Source: Flavobacterium sp. (GTDB taxonomy: Bacteria > Bacteroidota > Bacteroidia > Flavobacteriales > Flavobacteriaceae). From it: DNA of 64,000 nucleotides. The notes beneath the pieces were generated by a model, which searched no databases, was not told where the DNA came from, and saw only the letters and a program-made list of their open reading frames with translations. The translations under genes and the position numbers were made by a program. Of the stretch, positions 1 through 9,119 are shown piece after piece. The first letter of the stretch is position 1. Every line of letters starts with the position of its first letter. The stretch lies in contig JACMLU010000018.1 of NCBI GenBank assembly GCA_014379405.1, positions 310,001 to 374,000 on the forward strand, given 5' to 3'.

Positions 1-1034
1 ACTTCCAAGAAAGTTGCTCCGTCCAATTGTTTCAAATCGTCGGCAGTAGCATTTCCAAAAAGAATTCCTGATGCTTTAATTGCATTTTCTAAATCCACAA
101 CAGAATGAACCATAACCGTAATTTCTTCAGCCAAACGTTTTTGCAACAAACGCAAATGTGGAGCTTCTCTATGTTTTATTGTTAAATCTTCGATTTCCAC
201 TTTCGATAAAAAAGTAAAAATTTTGATATATTTTTCAGCATCAACATCAGAAGTATTCAACCAATATTGGTAAAATTTATACGGCGAAGTTCTGGCTGAA
301 TCCAACCAAATATTTCCGCCTTCTGATTTTCCAAATTTAGTTCCATCGGCTTTGGTTATTAATGGACAAGTCAATGCATACGCTTTTCCACTTGCAATTC
401 TGCGCACTAATTCAGTTCCAGTGGTAATATTTCCCCATTGATCGCTTCCGCCCATTTGTAGTGTACAACTTTTGTCTCTGTATAAATGCAAAAAGTCATA
501 TCCTTGAACCAATTGATATGTAAATTCAGTAAAAGACATTCCTTCGGCAGCTTCAGACGACAAACGTTTCTTAACCGAATCTTTCGCCATCATATAGTTT
601 ACAGTAATATGTTTACCAACATCACGAATGAATTCCAGAAAAGAAAAATCTCTCATCCAATCGTAATTATTGACCAATTCTGCCGCGTTTGGCGCAGCTG
701 AAGTAAAATCTAGAAAACGGGACAATTGCCCTTTTATAGCTTCTTGATTGTGACGCAAAGTAGCTTCGTCTAATAAATTTCTTTCATTCGATTTCCCGGA
801 TGGATCGCCAATCATTCCTGTCGCACCACCAACCAACGCCAATGGTTTGTGCCCAGATAATTGAAAATGTTTCAACAACATCACTCCAACCAAATGTCCT
901 ATATGCAATGAATCTGCAGTTGGGTCAATACCCACATATGCCACACGCATTTGTTCCATCAAATGTTCTTCTGTGCCGGGCATAACATCGTGGAGCATTC
1001 CTCTCCAAGTCACTTCTTCAATAAAATTCTTCAT
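1..1034 (-). CDS. tyrS: Tyrosyl-tRNA synthetase, 3' end outside window
   Basis: Charges tRNA-Tyr with tyrosine in the cytoplasm (class Ic aminoacyl-tRNA synthetase). The reverse strand reads in one open frame from the ATG at 1034 to the window edge, about 344 codons. The class I signature LHIGHL lies near residue 45, the tyrosine pocket GGSDQWGN near residue 190, and the KMSKS-type loop appears as TKFGKSEGG near residue 230. The C-terminal S4-like RNA-binding domain of this roughly 430-residue family is cut off by the window. The start is supported by a TATCTTTG -7 box 18 nt upstream. Identification is secure. Confidence 0.95.
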   Translation of the reverse strand, partial: MKNFIEEVTWRGMLHDVMPGTEEHLMEQMRVAYVGIDPTADSLHIGHLVGVMLLKHFQLSGHKPLALVGGATGMIGDPSGKSNERNLLDEATLRHNQEAIKGQLSRFLDFTSAAPNAAELVNNYDWMRDFSFLEFIRDVGKHITVNYMMAKDSVKKRLSSEAAEGMSFTEFTYQLVQGYDFLHLYRDKSCTLQMGGSDQWGNITTGTELVRRIASGKAYALTCPLITKADGTKFGKSEGGNIWLDSARTSPYKFYQYWLNTSDVDAEKYIKIFTFLSKVEIEDLTIKHREAPHLRLLQKRLAEEITVMVHSVVDLENAIKASGILFGNATADDLKQLDGATFLE

Positions 1035-1052
1035 TTTAAAAATCAATTTTGG

Positions 1053-1060
1053 CAAAGATA
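1053..1060 (-). promoter_or_regulatory. -7 promoter box of tyrS
   Basis: TATCTTTG on the reverse strand matches the Bacteroidetes sigma-A consensus TAnnTTTG and lies 18 nt before the tyrS ATG. The match is seen; promoter activity is inferred. Confidence 0.6.
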
Positions 1061-1110
1061 AAATTTAATGTTGATTAGGATAATTGTTTATTCGGATAAT
1101 TGAGAAAATA

Positions 1111-1138
1111 ATTCGTAATTCATAATTTGTAATTCGTA
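1111..1138. repeat. Four tandem heptamers (ATTCGTA type)
   Basis: Four head-to-tail 7-bp units: ATTCGTA, ATTCATA, ATTTGTA, ATTCGTA. The last unit runs into the -7 box of the downstream SDR gene. Copy-number change would alter the promoter region. Similar 7-8 bp arrays recur in this window. Confidence 0.75.
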
Positions 1139-1144
1139 GTTTTG
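1137..1144 (+). promoter_or_regulatory. -7 promoter box of the SDR gene, likely leaderless
   Basis: TAGTTTTG matches TAnnTTTG. It ends only 4 nt before the ATG at 1149, so transcription should start at or next to the start codon, giving a leaderless mRNA. Confidence 0.5.
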
Positions 1145-1148
1145 TTTT

Positions 1149-2138
1149 ATGGTTTTAGTCACGGGAGGAACAGGTTTAGTCGGCGCACATTTACTACTTC
1201 ATTTAATTGAAAATGGAGAAAATGTCCGTGCTATTTATCGAAATTTGGAATCTATCCAAAAAACGAAAAACCTTTTTTTGCTTTACAAAAAAGAAGTTTT
1301 ATTCGAAAAAATAGACTGGATCCAAGCCGACATCATTGATGTTCCGTCTTTGGAACTTATATTTGAAAACGTGGAATACGTTTATCATTGTGCCGCTTTA
1401 ATTTCATTTGACCCAAAAGACGAAGATGTATTGCGAAAAACCAATATCGAAGGAACGGCCAATATGGTCAATTTTTGCATTGCCAAAAACGTAAAAAAAC
1501 TCTGTTTCCTGAGTTCTATTTCTGCTCTTGGCGACTTGAAGGAAAACGAAAAAATCATCACCGAAGAAGCTGAATGGAATCCCGAAAAACAACATAGCGA
1601 TTATGCCATTTCAAAATATGGTGCCGAAATGGAAATTTGGCGTGGACAACAAGAAGGTTTGGAAACAGTAATTATAAATCCTGGAGTCATTATTGGACCC
1701 GGTTTTCGTGAACAAGGAAGCGGCAAACTTTTCAAAAAAGTAGCCAACCGTTTATCGTTTTATACCAAAGGCATAACAGGTTTTATTTCCGTACACGATG
1801 TAGTTGAAATGGCTGTGAAATTGATGAAAAACGGACATTCAAACAACAGATTTACACTCGTTGCCGAGAATATTGCTTTTCAAGATTTACTAAACGCCAT
1901 CGCAGATTCCTTGAATGTAAAAAGACCTTCCATACATGCAAGTCCCTTTTTAGTCACTTTAGCTTTTAAAATTGATTGGTTTTTGTGTAATGTTTTGGGG
2001 CAAAAAAGAAAGCTGGATCGGGCCACAGCAAAAGCATCTTATACTATAAGCCGGTATTCAAATGAAAAAATAAAAACTGCTTTACAAACCGAATTCTTGG
2101 ACATCCATCAGTATATTAAAGACATTTCGAAATTATAA
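1149..2138 (+). CDS. NAD-dependent epimerase/dehydratase family protein (extended SDR)
   Basis: Probable NAD(P)-dependent sugar-nucleotide epimerase or reductase of the extended short-chain dehydrogenase superfamily. The N-terminal Rossmann motif TGGTGLVG is at residues 5-12 and the catalytic YxxxK is Y152/K156 (DYAISK). A conserved Ser-rich strand (LSSISALG) precedes it, as expected for the catalytic Ser. The C-terminal third is the variable substrate domain. It resembles dihydroflavonol-4-reductase-like proteins common in Bacteroidetes, but the substrate cannot be read from sequence. It is monocistronic and convergent with the DUF4296 operon; 329 residues is normal for the family. Confidence 0.85.
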   Translation: MVLVTGGTGLVGAHLLLHLIENGENVRAIYRNLESIQKTKNLFLLYKKEVLFEKIDWIQADIIDVPSLELIFENVEYVYHCAALISFDPKDEDVLRKTNIEGTANMVNFCIAKNVKKLCFLSSISALGDLKENEKIITEEAEWNPEKQHSDYAISKYGAEMEIWRGQQEGLETVIINPGVIIGPGFREQGSGKLFKKVANRLSFYTKGITGFISVHDVVEMAVKLMKNGHSNNRFTLVAENIAFQDLLNAIADSLNVKRPSIHASPFLVTLAFKIDWFLCNVLGQKRKLDRATAKASYTISRYSNEKIKTALQTEFLDIHQYIKDISKL

Positions 2139-2208
2139 ATATTTCTTCTTTAGTTTTTGATTTGAACCCGCCTCTTTTTTTCTTCTGACAGTATTTTTTT
2201 TAAAGAAT

Positions 2209-2667
2209 CTACTTCTTTAGCCATTTCAGTTTTGCCTTTTTAATGGAATCAGCTTCTTTTTTTAATTTCAACTTTTTGTTTTTCTTTTCGAGTAAAAGTG
2301 CTTTCTTTTTTTCGACCTTGATGGCAACTTCTGTCAAAGATTTATCCTTTGCCAATCGAGATTTTACTTGTTCATACATTTTCTTGTACTCCTTGTAATC
2401 AGCCGCATAATAAATGTTGCTTTGAGCAAATTGAATACTGTCAATTTTATATTTTTTGTAAATATATTGATTGGAATTGTTTTTAAAGGAATCCAATAAA
2501 GTTGAATTTTGACTCCTCATAGCCCCAATAAGCGACAAATCATAAATAATATCAACCATCTTTGCCTTTTCAATAAGATGTTCAGGCTCCTTGACAATCT
2601 CTTTTTTACAACTTATAAAAAGGCTGAAAATGATTAAAAAAGGTAATATTATTTTCTTCATAACCAT
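2209..2667 (-). CDS. DUF4296 lipoprotein
   Basis: Small Bacteroidetes-specific protein of unknown function. The better start is the second Met (MKKIILPFLIIFSLFISC), giving a lipoprotein signal with lipobox Cys near residue 18. The DUF4296 core (conserved KMVDIIYDLSLI segment) follows, and the C-terminus is a highly charged Lys-rich coiled-coil-like tail. It is the last gene of the dpm-pyrC-DUF4296 operon and starts immediately after the pyrC stop codon. Likely an inner- or outer-membrane-anchored periplasmic protein. Confidence 0.8.
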   Translation of the reverse strand: MVMKKIILPFLIIFSLFISCKKEIVKEPEHLIEKAKMVDIIYDLSLIGAMRSQNSTLLDSFKNNSNQYIYKKYKIDSIQFAQSNIYYAADYKEYKKMYEQVKSRLAKDKSLTEVAIKVEKKKALLLEKKNKKLKLKKEADSIKKAKLKWLKK

Positions 2668-4008
2668 TTATCTATCAAATAATAATCGTTTACCAGCACG
2701 AATATCTTTAACTTTAAAAGCAGAATAAACTAGTTCGCCGTTTACGAATGTATGTGTAATACGTGATTTAAATGTAAACCCTTCAAACGGAGACCATCCA
2801 CATTTATAAAGAATATTTTCTTTTTTTACACTCCATGGCAAGCCTGAATTAACAATAACCAAATCTGCATAAAAACCTTCCTTGATGAATCCACGTTTTT
2901 CGATTTTAAAAATCTTGGCTGGATTATGACACATTTTTTCAACGATTTTCTCAATGCTGATTTTACCTTGATGGTAAGCTTCAAACATAGCCACTACAGC
3001 ATGCTGCACTAATGGCCCACCAGAAGGCGCTTCTAAATACGGTTTCTTTTTTTCTTCTAAAGTATGTGGCGCATGATCCGTGGCGATCACGTCAATTCTA
3101 CCGTCAATCAGGGCTTCCCACAAAACTTTTCGATCATTGGCCGTTTTTACCGCAGGATTCCATTTGATTAAATTACCTTTTGTTTCATAATCATCATTGG
3201 TAAACCATAAATGATGCACACAAACTTCAGCAGTGATTTTCTTATCTTCCAAAGGAATTTTATTGGTAAACAACTCCATTTCTTTGGCTGTCGAAAGATG
3301 GAAAATATGTAATCTAGCTCCTGTTTTTTTGGCTAGTGCAATCGCTTTGGAAGACGAAAGATAACAAGCATCTTCACTACGAATAAGATGATGCACCGTA
3401 ACTGGAACTTTATCTCCAAACTCGGCTTTGTAAATTTCCAGATTATTTTTGATAGTTGCTTCGTCTTCGCAATGTACAGCAATCAACATCGGCGTGCTTG
3501 AAAAAATTCTTTCTAAAACCGCTTCGTTATCCACCAACATATTTCCTGTAGACGAACCCAAAAATATTTTTATTCCCGCAACATTTCTCGGATTTGTTTT
3601 TAGAACTTCGTCAAGATTGTCATTGGTTGCACCCATCATAAACGAATAATTCGCAAAAGAATTATTGGCAGCCATTTGGTATTTTTCTTCCAAAAGCACT
3701 TGAGTCACCGCATTTGGGACCGTATTTGGTTGTTCTATAAATGAAGTGATTCCACCAGCAACCGCAGCTCTCGACTCCGATTCGATATCGCCTTTATAAG
3801 TCAATCCAGGTTCTCTAAAATGCACTTGGTCATCTATTGCACCCGGAATCAAAAAATTACCTTCGGCATCAATAATCTTGCATTCAGATGATTTTGCACT
3901 GATACTTTCCGAAATTTCGACAATTAAGTCGTTTTCGATTAAAACATCGCCTTCAAAAATAGTTCCTTCATTTACTATTTTGGCATTCTTGATTAAAACC
4001 CTATTCAT
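2668..4008 (-). CDS. pyrC: Dihydroorotase
   Basis: Interconverts N-carbamoyl-aspartate and dihydroorotate in pyrimidine biosynthesis (amidohydrolase superfamily). Visible signatures are the N-terminal DDQVHFREPG (residues 59-68), the carbamylated-Lys region GIKIFLGSSTG, VHCEDE, the LHIFHLS histidine segment and the C-terminal TDHAPHT aspartate. The usual HxH metal pair is QxH here (Q61, H63), which I believe is common in Bacteroidetes homologues. At 446 residues it has the class I/allantoinase-like length. It sits 20 nt downstream of the dpm gene. Allantoinase is the main alternative but less likely. Confidence 0.88.
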   Translation of the reverse strand: MNRVLIKNAKIVNEGTIFEGDVLIENDLIVEISESISAKSSECKIIDAEGNFLIPGAIDDQVHFREPGLTYKGDIESESRAAVAGGITSFIEQPNTVPNAVTQVLLEEKYQMAANNSFANYSFMMGATNDNLDEVLKTNPRNVAGIKIFLGSSTGNMLVDNEAVLERIFSSTPMLIAVHCEDEATIKNNLEIYKAEFGDKVPVTVHHLIRSEDACYLSSSKAIALAKKTGARLHIFHLSTAKEMELFTNKIPLEDKKITAEVCVHHLWFTNDDYETKGNLIKWNPAVKTANDRKVLWEALIDGRIDVIATDHAPHTLEEKKKPYLEAPSGGPLVQHAVVAMFEAYHQGKISIEKIVEKMCHNPAKIFKIEKRGFIKEGFYADLVIVNSGLPWSVKKENILYKCGWSPFEGFTFKSRITHTFVNGELVYSAFKVKDIRAGKRLLFDR

Positions 4009-4028
4009 TGTATCTTTCCTTTATTCCT

Positions 4029-4754
4029 TTATAAGGTGTTAACTAATTTTTTTAAACGGAGTGCAATTACTCCCAAAACGGCTTCTTTAAAAATGGCACT
4101 GCTCATTTTTGATTGTCCTTTTGTTCTGTCGGTAAAAATAATAGGAACTTCGGTAATATCGAAATTTTTACAGTAGGTTCTGTATTTCATTTCAATTTGA
4201 AAAGCATAACCCACAAATTTAATTTTATCCAAATTAATACCTTTCAGAACTTGACTTTTATAACAAATAAATCCTGCCGTGGCATCATGAATTTTCATTC
4301 CAGTGATAAATTGTACATAAACCGATGCAAAATAAGACATCAAAACCCGGCTCAATGGCCAGTTTACCACATTTACTCCAGTTACATAGCGGGAACCAAT
4401 CGCTAAATCGGCTCCACCGAAATGACAGGCATCGTATAATTTTTCCAAATCGTTTGGATTATGTGAAAAATCGGCATCCATCTCGAAAACATAATCATAT
4501 TTCCTTTCCAAAGCCCATCTGAAACCATGAACATAAGCCGTTCCTAAACCTAGCTTTCCCGTTCTTTTTTCCAAGAATAATCTGCCTTCAAATTCCGTTT
4601 GAAGTATCTCAACTTTGCTGGCGGTATGATCCGGAGAATTGTCATCAATGACAAGAACATGAAATGGTTTATGCTGTGAAAGCACTGACCTAATGATGCT
4701 TTCGATGTTTTCAATTTCGTTATAGGTAGGAATTATAACAATGCAATCGTTCAT
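4029..4754 (-). CDS. Polyprenol monophosphomannose synthase-like glycosyltransferase (GT2)
   Basis: Transfers a sugar, typically mannose from GDP-mannose, to a polyprenyl phosphate at the inner face of the cytoplasmic membrane. It has the GT-A nucleotide-binding start IIPTYNEIENI, the IDDNSPDHT segment, the DxD-type motif EMDADFSHNP and the GSRYVTG/RTKGQSKMS acceptor-side motifs of Dpm1-like enzymes. No C-terminal GtrA membrane domain is present at 241 residues. First gene of a three-gene operon with pyrC, with its own -7 box. The donor sugar is inferred from the family only. Confidence 0.85.
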   Translation of the reverse strand: MNDCIVIIPTYNEIENIESIIRSVLSQHKPFHVLVIDDNSPDHTASKVEILQTEFEGRLFLEKRTGKLGLGTAYVHGFRWALERKYDYVFEMDADFSHNPNDLEKLYDACHFGGADLAIGSRYVTGVNVVNWPLSRVLMSYFASVYVQFITGMKIHDATAGFICYKSQVLKGINLDKIKFVGYAFQIEMKYRTYCKNFDITEVPIIFTDRTKGQSKMSSAIFKEAVLGVIALRLKKLVNTL

Positions 4755-4773
4755 AACTTGAGTAATTTCAACG

Positions 4774-4781
4774 CAAAAGTA
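4774..4781 (-). promoter_or_regulatory. -7 promoter box of the dpm-pyrC-DUF4296 operon
   Basis: TACTTTTG on the reverse strand matches TAnnTTTG, 19 nt before the ATG at 4754. Confidence 0.6.
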
Positions 4782-4843
4782 AACTTTTTAAGTGATTTGA
4801 TTGATAATAAAATTATAATAAAAAGAATGAAATAAAAAATCAG

Positions 4844-4851
4844 TAATTTTG
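4844..4851 (+). promoter_or_regulatory. -7 promoter box of DUF4271-hemD, likely leaderless
   Basis: TAATTTTG matches TAnnTTTG and ends 7 nt before the ATG at 4859, predicting a transcript that starts at or near the AUG. Confidence 0.5.
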
Positions 4852-4858
4852 CATCAAT

Positions 4859-5530
4859 ATGATTGAAAATGTACTTCATTTAAGGGTAATCGAAAACAAA
4901 GATTGGGCAACTATTTTGTTTGTGCTTTCATTTGCCACTATTGCAATAACAAAATCGGCATTTGAGAATCGATTTACCGACTTTGCAAAATTGATTTATT
5001 CTGACAAATACACCAATATTTACAAAGACAGCAGTAATCTTAAAAGTGGCTTCACTATTTCATTATTTTTTGTTCAAATTATTTCATTGGCATTTTTTAT
5101 CCAGCTCTCACTTGCTTTTTTTGGATATGCCGAAAAAACAGATTGGATTTTATACATTCAAATAATCACATTCCTGATTTTCTTCGTTTTATCTAAATTT
5201 TTAATCGAAAAAATTATTGCCACTGCATTTGAAATTGAAGAATTTGTGGAGCAATTCAATCTCCAAAAAGTTACTTTCAGAACATATATTGGACTATTTA
5301 TACTGCCAATCAATATTATTCTGTTCTATTACGACTCCATTTCAAGAAATTTTTTAATATTTATAATTTTTATAATTCTGATAATCAATATATTAACATA
5401 TTTAGTTTCAATAAAAAATTATCAAAATATAATATTCAGTAAGTTGTTTTATTTTATTTTATATCTTTGCACTCTCGAAATAGCACCGTATTATTTCATG
5501 TATTATTGGTTTACAAAAGGTATTGCTTAG
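4859..5530 (+). CDS. DUF4271 integral membrane protein
   Basis: Bacteroidetes-specific membrane protein of unknown function. At least five hydrophobic segments are visible (about residues 18-35, 65-85, 95-115, 143-160 and 165-185). The N-terminal pattern KDWATILFVLSFATIAITK is typical of DUF4271. Its stop codon lies 3 nt before hemD, so the two are probably co-transcribed and translationally coupled; this pairing with uroporphyrinogen-III synthase is common in Flavobacteria as I recall it. No function is assigned. Confidence 0.82.
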   Translation: MIENVLHLRVIENKDWATILFVLSFATIAITKSAFENRFTDFAKLIYSDKYTNIYKDSSNLKSGFTISLFFVQIISLAFFIQLSLAFFGYAEKTDWILYIQIITFLIFFVLSKFLIEKIIATAFEIEEFVEQFNLQKVTFRTYIGLFILPINIILFYYDSISRNFLIFIIFIILIINILTYLVSIKNYQNIIFSKLFYFILYLCTLEIAPYYFMYYWFTKGIA

Positions 5531-5533
5531 AAA

Positions 5534-6292
5534 ATGTCAAATATGAAAGTGAAAACAATTTTGGTGTCACAGCCTGAACCTAAAGTGGAGAATTCTCCAT
5601 ACTTTGAGTTGCAACAAAAGCATAAAGTAAAAATTGATTTCAGACCTTTTATCCATGTAGAAGGTGTTAGTGCAAAAGAAATTAGACTTCAAAAAATTGA
5701 TCTGAACCACTACACGGCAATTATTTTAACAAGTAAAAATGCTGTTGATCATTTCTTTAGAGTTGCTGACGAAATGCGCTACAAAGTCCCTGAAGGCTTA
5801 AAATATTTCTGTCAATCTGAAGCAATCGCATTTTACCTTCAAAAGTACGTAGTTTACAGAAAACGTAAAATATATGTTGGACCAAAAGATTTTGCTGATT
5901 TATCTCCACTGATTAAAAAATACAAAGACGAGAAATTCTTGTTACCTGCTTCAGACCAACTGAATGCTGACGCTCCAATAACACTTAATAATTTGAAAGT
6001 GGATTGGACACAAGCTATTTTTTACAAAACGGTTATCAGCGATTTATCTGATTTGGCCGATGTTTATTACGACGTTTTAGCTTTCTTTAGCCCAACTGGA
6101 ATAAAATCATTGTTTACCAATTTTCCAGATTTTGAACAAAACAATACTAGAATTGCAGTTTTCGGAAGTACAACCCAAAAAGAAGCATTGGACAGCGGCT
6201 TAAGAGTTGACATTATGGCTCCAACTCCTGGAACCCCTTCAATGACAATGGCTTTAGAAAAATACATCACGGAAGCAAATAAAGGAAAATAA
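5534..6292 (+). CDS. hemD: Uroporphyrinogen-III synthase
   Basis: Closes and inverts ring D of hydroxymethylbilane in heme and siroheme synthesis. The protein has the two-lobed HEM4 layout: a first half with the ILTSKNAVDHFF segment and a second half with the VLAFFSPTGIKSLF and VFGSTTQKEALDSGL segments that are the most conserved parts of this poorly conserved family. The C-terminus carries the PTPGTPSMTMALEKYI motif. 252 residues is normal. It follows DUF4271 after 3 nt and is followed by a stem-loop terminator. Confidence 0.85.
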   Translation: MSNMKVKTILVSQPEPKVENSPYFELQQKHKVKIDFRPFIHVEGVSAKEIRLQKIDLNHYTAIILTSKNAVDHFFRVADEMRYKVPEGLKYFCQSEAIAFYLQKYVVYRKRKIYVGPKDFADLSPLIKKYKDEKFLLPASDQLNADAPITLNNLKVDWTQAIFYKTVISDLSDLADVYYDVLAFFSPTGIKSLFTNFPDFEQNNTRIAVFGSTTQKEALDSGLRVDIMAPTPGTPSMTMALEKYITEANKGK

Positions 6293-6330
6293 AATTTGAA
6301 GAAAAACTACATTTAAAATAAAAATTCAAA

Positions 6331-6354
6331 AAGCTGCGTTTAGCGGCTTTTTTT
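6331..6354 (+). terminator. Intrinsic terminator after hemD
   Basis: Stem AAGCTGC/GCGGCTT with a 5-nt loop followed by a run of T. Confidence 0.75.
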
Positions 6355-6456
6355 ATGCTCAATTCTAAAATCTAGCTAAAAGAACTCACCCCTAATCTAC
6401 TGCTTTCATAATAAATATTTTTTTTACAAAGAAAATAGTTTCTTTTAATGTTTTCC

Positions 6457-6464
6457 TACCTTTG
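6457..6464 (+). promoter_or_regulatory. -7 promoter box of the small Cys/His protein
   Basis: TACCTTTG matches TAnnTTTG and ends 6 nt before the ATG at 6471. It overlaps the alternative TTG start at 6462, which is therefore unlikely to be used. Confidence 0.55.
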
Positions 6465-6470
6465 TACTGG

Positions 6471-6821
6471 ATGAAAAAGAAATTTGTCATATTCAATTCT
6501 TTCTTGGCACTTGCAATATTATTCGCAATGCTGTTTCAGTCTGTACACAGTTATGAACATTTGGCAAAGCAACTTTCTGAAAAGAAATGCCATCACCAAT
6601 TCACATCTAAACAAGAAATCACGCATCAACATCACAATTTCGATCATTGTTTTGTTTGCAATTTTACTATAAGCAATTTTGTTTCTTCGGGTAATTCTAA
6701 TTTCGAATTCATAAAAATTAATTTTTCTTCTGAATATTCCTTTTTCAAATCAAGGGAAATTACCCAATTCTTTAAAGGAAGCCTTTTTGCGCTTCGAGCA
6801 CCCCCAAGTTTTATTGTTTAA
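6471..6821 (+). CDS. Small Cys/His-rich secreted protein upstream of TonB receptor
   Basis: Unrecognised 116-residue protein. The ATG at 6471 is preferred over an in-frame TTG at 6462 because the latter lies inside the promoter box. An N-terminal hydrophobic segment (IFNSFLALAILFAMLFQSV) looks like a signal or anchor. The middle is rich in His and Cys: KKCHHQF, THQHHNFDHCFVCNF. The HCxxC arrangement and position just before a TonB receptor recall DUF2946-like proteins found next to metal-related TonB receptors, but this is an inference from layout. It probably binds a transition metal in the periplasm or at the membrane. Confidence 0.6.
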   Translation: MKKKFVIFNSFLALAILFAMLFQSVHSYEHLAKQLSEKKCHHQFTSKQEITHQHHNFDHCFVCNFTISNFVSSGNSNFEFIKINFSSEYSFFKSREITQFFKGSLFALRAPPSFIV

Positions 6822-6905
6822 AATATTTTAGTATTTAAGGAGCCAGACGGATTTTAAAAATCTGCTAGGTCTAGACTTTAATTTCCAACAATAAAATCAT
6901 TTCAA

Positions 6906-9113
6906 ATGAAAAAATTCATAACAGCCCTATTTATAGGGATTTCGACTATGCTTCAAGCACAAAATTCCATTTCAGGAATTGTGACAGACACTAAAAACCA
7001 ACCCCTAAATGGCGTTTCTGTTTACGCACCAGAATTGCACAAAGGAACTTCGACAGATGAAAACGGGAAATATTTCTTGTCGAATATTCCCACTGGAAAT
7101 GCAAAACTGACCTTTGCCTATGCAGGATTTGCAACTCAAAATAAAACCATCAATGTTCTGAAAAAAGAAAATATTCTTGACATTATTCTTGAAGAAACAA
7201 TATTGCATATGGATGAAGTAATAGTTTCGACAGCTTTCAATAAAATTCAATCGCAAAATGTGATGAAAGTAGAACATTCAACTATCAAAGAATTGCAACA
7301 AAAAGGAACTTCAACTTTAATCGAAGGCTTGGCAACAATTCCGGGAGTTTCACAAGTTTCTACAGGAACCTCTATAGGAAAACCAGTCATTCGTGGTCTG
7401 AGTGGCAACCGAGTTTTGGTCTATTCACAAGGTGTCCGAATCGAAAATCAGCAATTTGGTGACGAACACGGCTTGGGATTAAACGATGCCGGAATCGAAA
7501 GTGTCGAAGTCATCAAAGGTCCCGCTTCCTTGCTTTATGGTTCAGATGCTTTGGGTGGCGTTTTGTATTTTAACCCTGAAAAATTTGCCAATTCGGGTGC
7601 TTTTAAAACGAATTTCAGCCAGAAATTATTCTCCAATACTTTGGGAAGTAACTCTTCATTGGGACTAAAAACTTCCACCGAAAACTGGAAATTCTTGGCA
7701 CGCGGAAGCTACAACACACACTCCGATTATAAAATTACTGATGGCGATCGAGTAACCAATACCCGATACCAAGAAACCGATTTCAAAACAGGAATTGGCT
7801 ACAGCAATTCGAAATTTTCGAGTATTTTTCGATACAATTTCAACAAATTGGATTTGGGAATTCCCGAAGAAGGAATCGCAGCACAAACCACCAACAAAAA
7901 AACGGAATATCCCAAACAAGGCGTTTTCAATCATTTATTGAGTTTAAACAACATTTTCTTTTTTAAAAAATCAAAACTGGATGTCGATTTGGGCTACATT
8001 GACAACGACCGAAGTGAATTTGAAGACAGCGAAGTAGCGGTTTTGCATATGAAATTAAAAACCTTCAATTATGACGCAAAATACCATTTGCCAAAATTTG
8101 GAAATTTTGAATCAATCCTAGGAATTCAAGGAATGCATCAAACCAATGCCAATTCGGGAGAAGAATTCTTGATTCCTGATGCCACGACCAATGATTTTGG
8201 AATCTTTGGAACGGTAAATTATGAATGGAAATCGAATGTATTGCAAGCAGGATTGCGTTTCGACAACAGAAATATCTCGACATCAGCGCAAGGAATTTCG
8301 GGTTCAGCAGGTTCTTTTGAAGCCCTCGACAAATCATTCGATAGTTTTAATGCTTCTTTGGGATACAAAACCAATTTAGCCAAAGATATATCGCTGCGAT
8401 TAAATGTAGCGTCTGGATTTAGAGCTCCCAATTTAGCGGAACTTACTTCAAATGGTGTTCACGAAGGAACGAATCGTTACGAAGTGGGAAATCCCAATTT
8501 AAAAACGGAGCAAAATGTACAAACCGACTTGAATTTAGAATACAAAAGCAGCCATATCGAGTTTTTTGTCAACGGATTTTATAACCACATCAACAATTAC
8601 ATTTATACTTCGCCAACAGGAGAAGTGATTGACGATAATGCGGTTTTCGATTATATTCAAAATGATGCCAAATTATTTGGTGGAGAAATCGGGCTACATT
8701 TTCACCCACATCCATTAGATTGGTTACATTATGAAACCAGTTTTGAAACCGTTACCGGCAAAAAACAGAATGGTGATTATTTGCCTTTAATTCCTGCCAA
8801 CAACTGGAACAACACCATCAGAAGCGAATTTAAAATTAAAAATTGGTTGGAAGACGGATTTGCGACTTTGAATGTTTCGACTACTTTCAATCAAAATAAT
8901 GTGAGTGGTTTTGAAACAGAATCGAATGGTTACACCTTGCTGAATCTTGGTTTTGGTGGAAAAATAAAATTAGGAAAAACTGTTTTTGACATTAATCTAA
9001 ACGGCAACAATTTACTCAATAAAAGCTATATCACCCATTTATCGCGTCTGAAAACAGATGGAATTCCAAATATGGGAAGAAATATTGTTTTGGGTTTGAA
9101 TTTCAATATTTAG
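6906..9113 (+). CDS. TonB-dependent outer-membrane receptor with carboxypeptidase-like N-domain
   Basis: Energised outer-membrane transporter. It begins with a Sec signal (MKKFITALFIGISTMLQAQ), then a CarboxypepD_reg-like beta-sandwich (about residues 21-95, ISGIVTDTKNQPLNGVSV), a plug domain (about 115-225, with PVIRGLSGNRVLVYSQGVRIENQ split by GDEHG, then VEVIKGPASLLYGSDALGGV) and a 22-strand barrel ending in an aromatic residue pattern (LGLNFNI). It lacks the SusC signature length (735 residues versus about 1000), so it resembles siderophore or metal receptors, perhaps ZnuD/CopA-like. The upstream His/Cys-rich small gene supports a metal substrate, but the ligand is not proven. Confidence 0.88.
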   Translation: MKKFITALFIGISTMLQAQNSISGIVTDTKNQPLNGVSVYAPELHKGTSTDENGKYFLSNIPTGNAKLTFAYAGFATQNKTINVLKKENILDIILEETILHMDEVIVSTAFNKIQSQNVMKVEHSTIKELQQKGTSTLIEGLATIPGVSQVSTGTSIGKPVIRGLSGNRVLVYSQGVRIENQQFGDEHGLGLNDAGIESVEVIKGPASLLYGSDALGGVLYFNPEKFANSGAFKTNFSQKLFSNTLGSNSSLGLKTSTENWKFLARGSYNTHSDYKITDGDRVTNTRYQETDFKTGIGYSNSKFSSIFRYNFNKLDLGIPEEGIAAQTTNKKTEYPKQGVFNHLLSLNNIFFFKKSKLDVDLGYIDNDRSEFEDSEVAVLHMKLKTFNYDAKYHLPKFGNFESILGIQGMHQTNANSGEEFLIPDATTNDFGIFGTVNYEWKSNVLQAGLRFDNRNISTSAQGISGSAGSFEALDKSFDSFNASLGYKTNLAKDISLRLNVASGFRAPNLAELTSNGVHEGTNRYEVGNPNLKTEQNVQTDLNLEYKSSHIEFFVNGFYNHINNYIYTSPTGEVIDDNAVFDYIQNDAKLFGGEIGLHFHPHPLDWLHYETSFETVTGKKQNGDYLPLIPANNWNNTIRSEFKIKNWLEDGFATLNVSTTFNQNNVSGFETESNGYTLLNLGFGGKIKLGKTVFDINLNGNNLLNKSYITHLSRLKTDGIPNMGRNIVLGLNFNI

Positions 9114-9119
9114 TATTCT

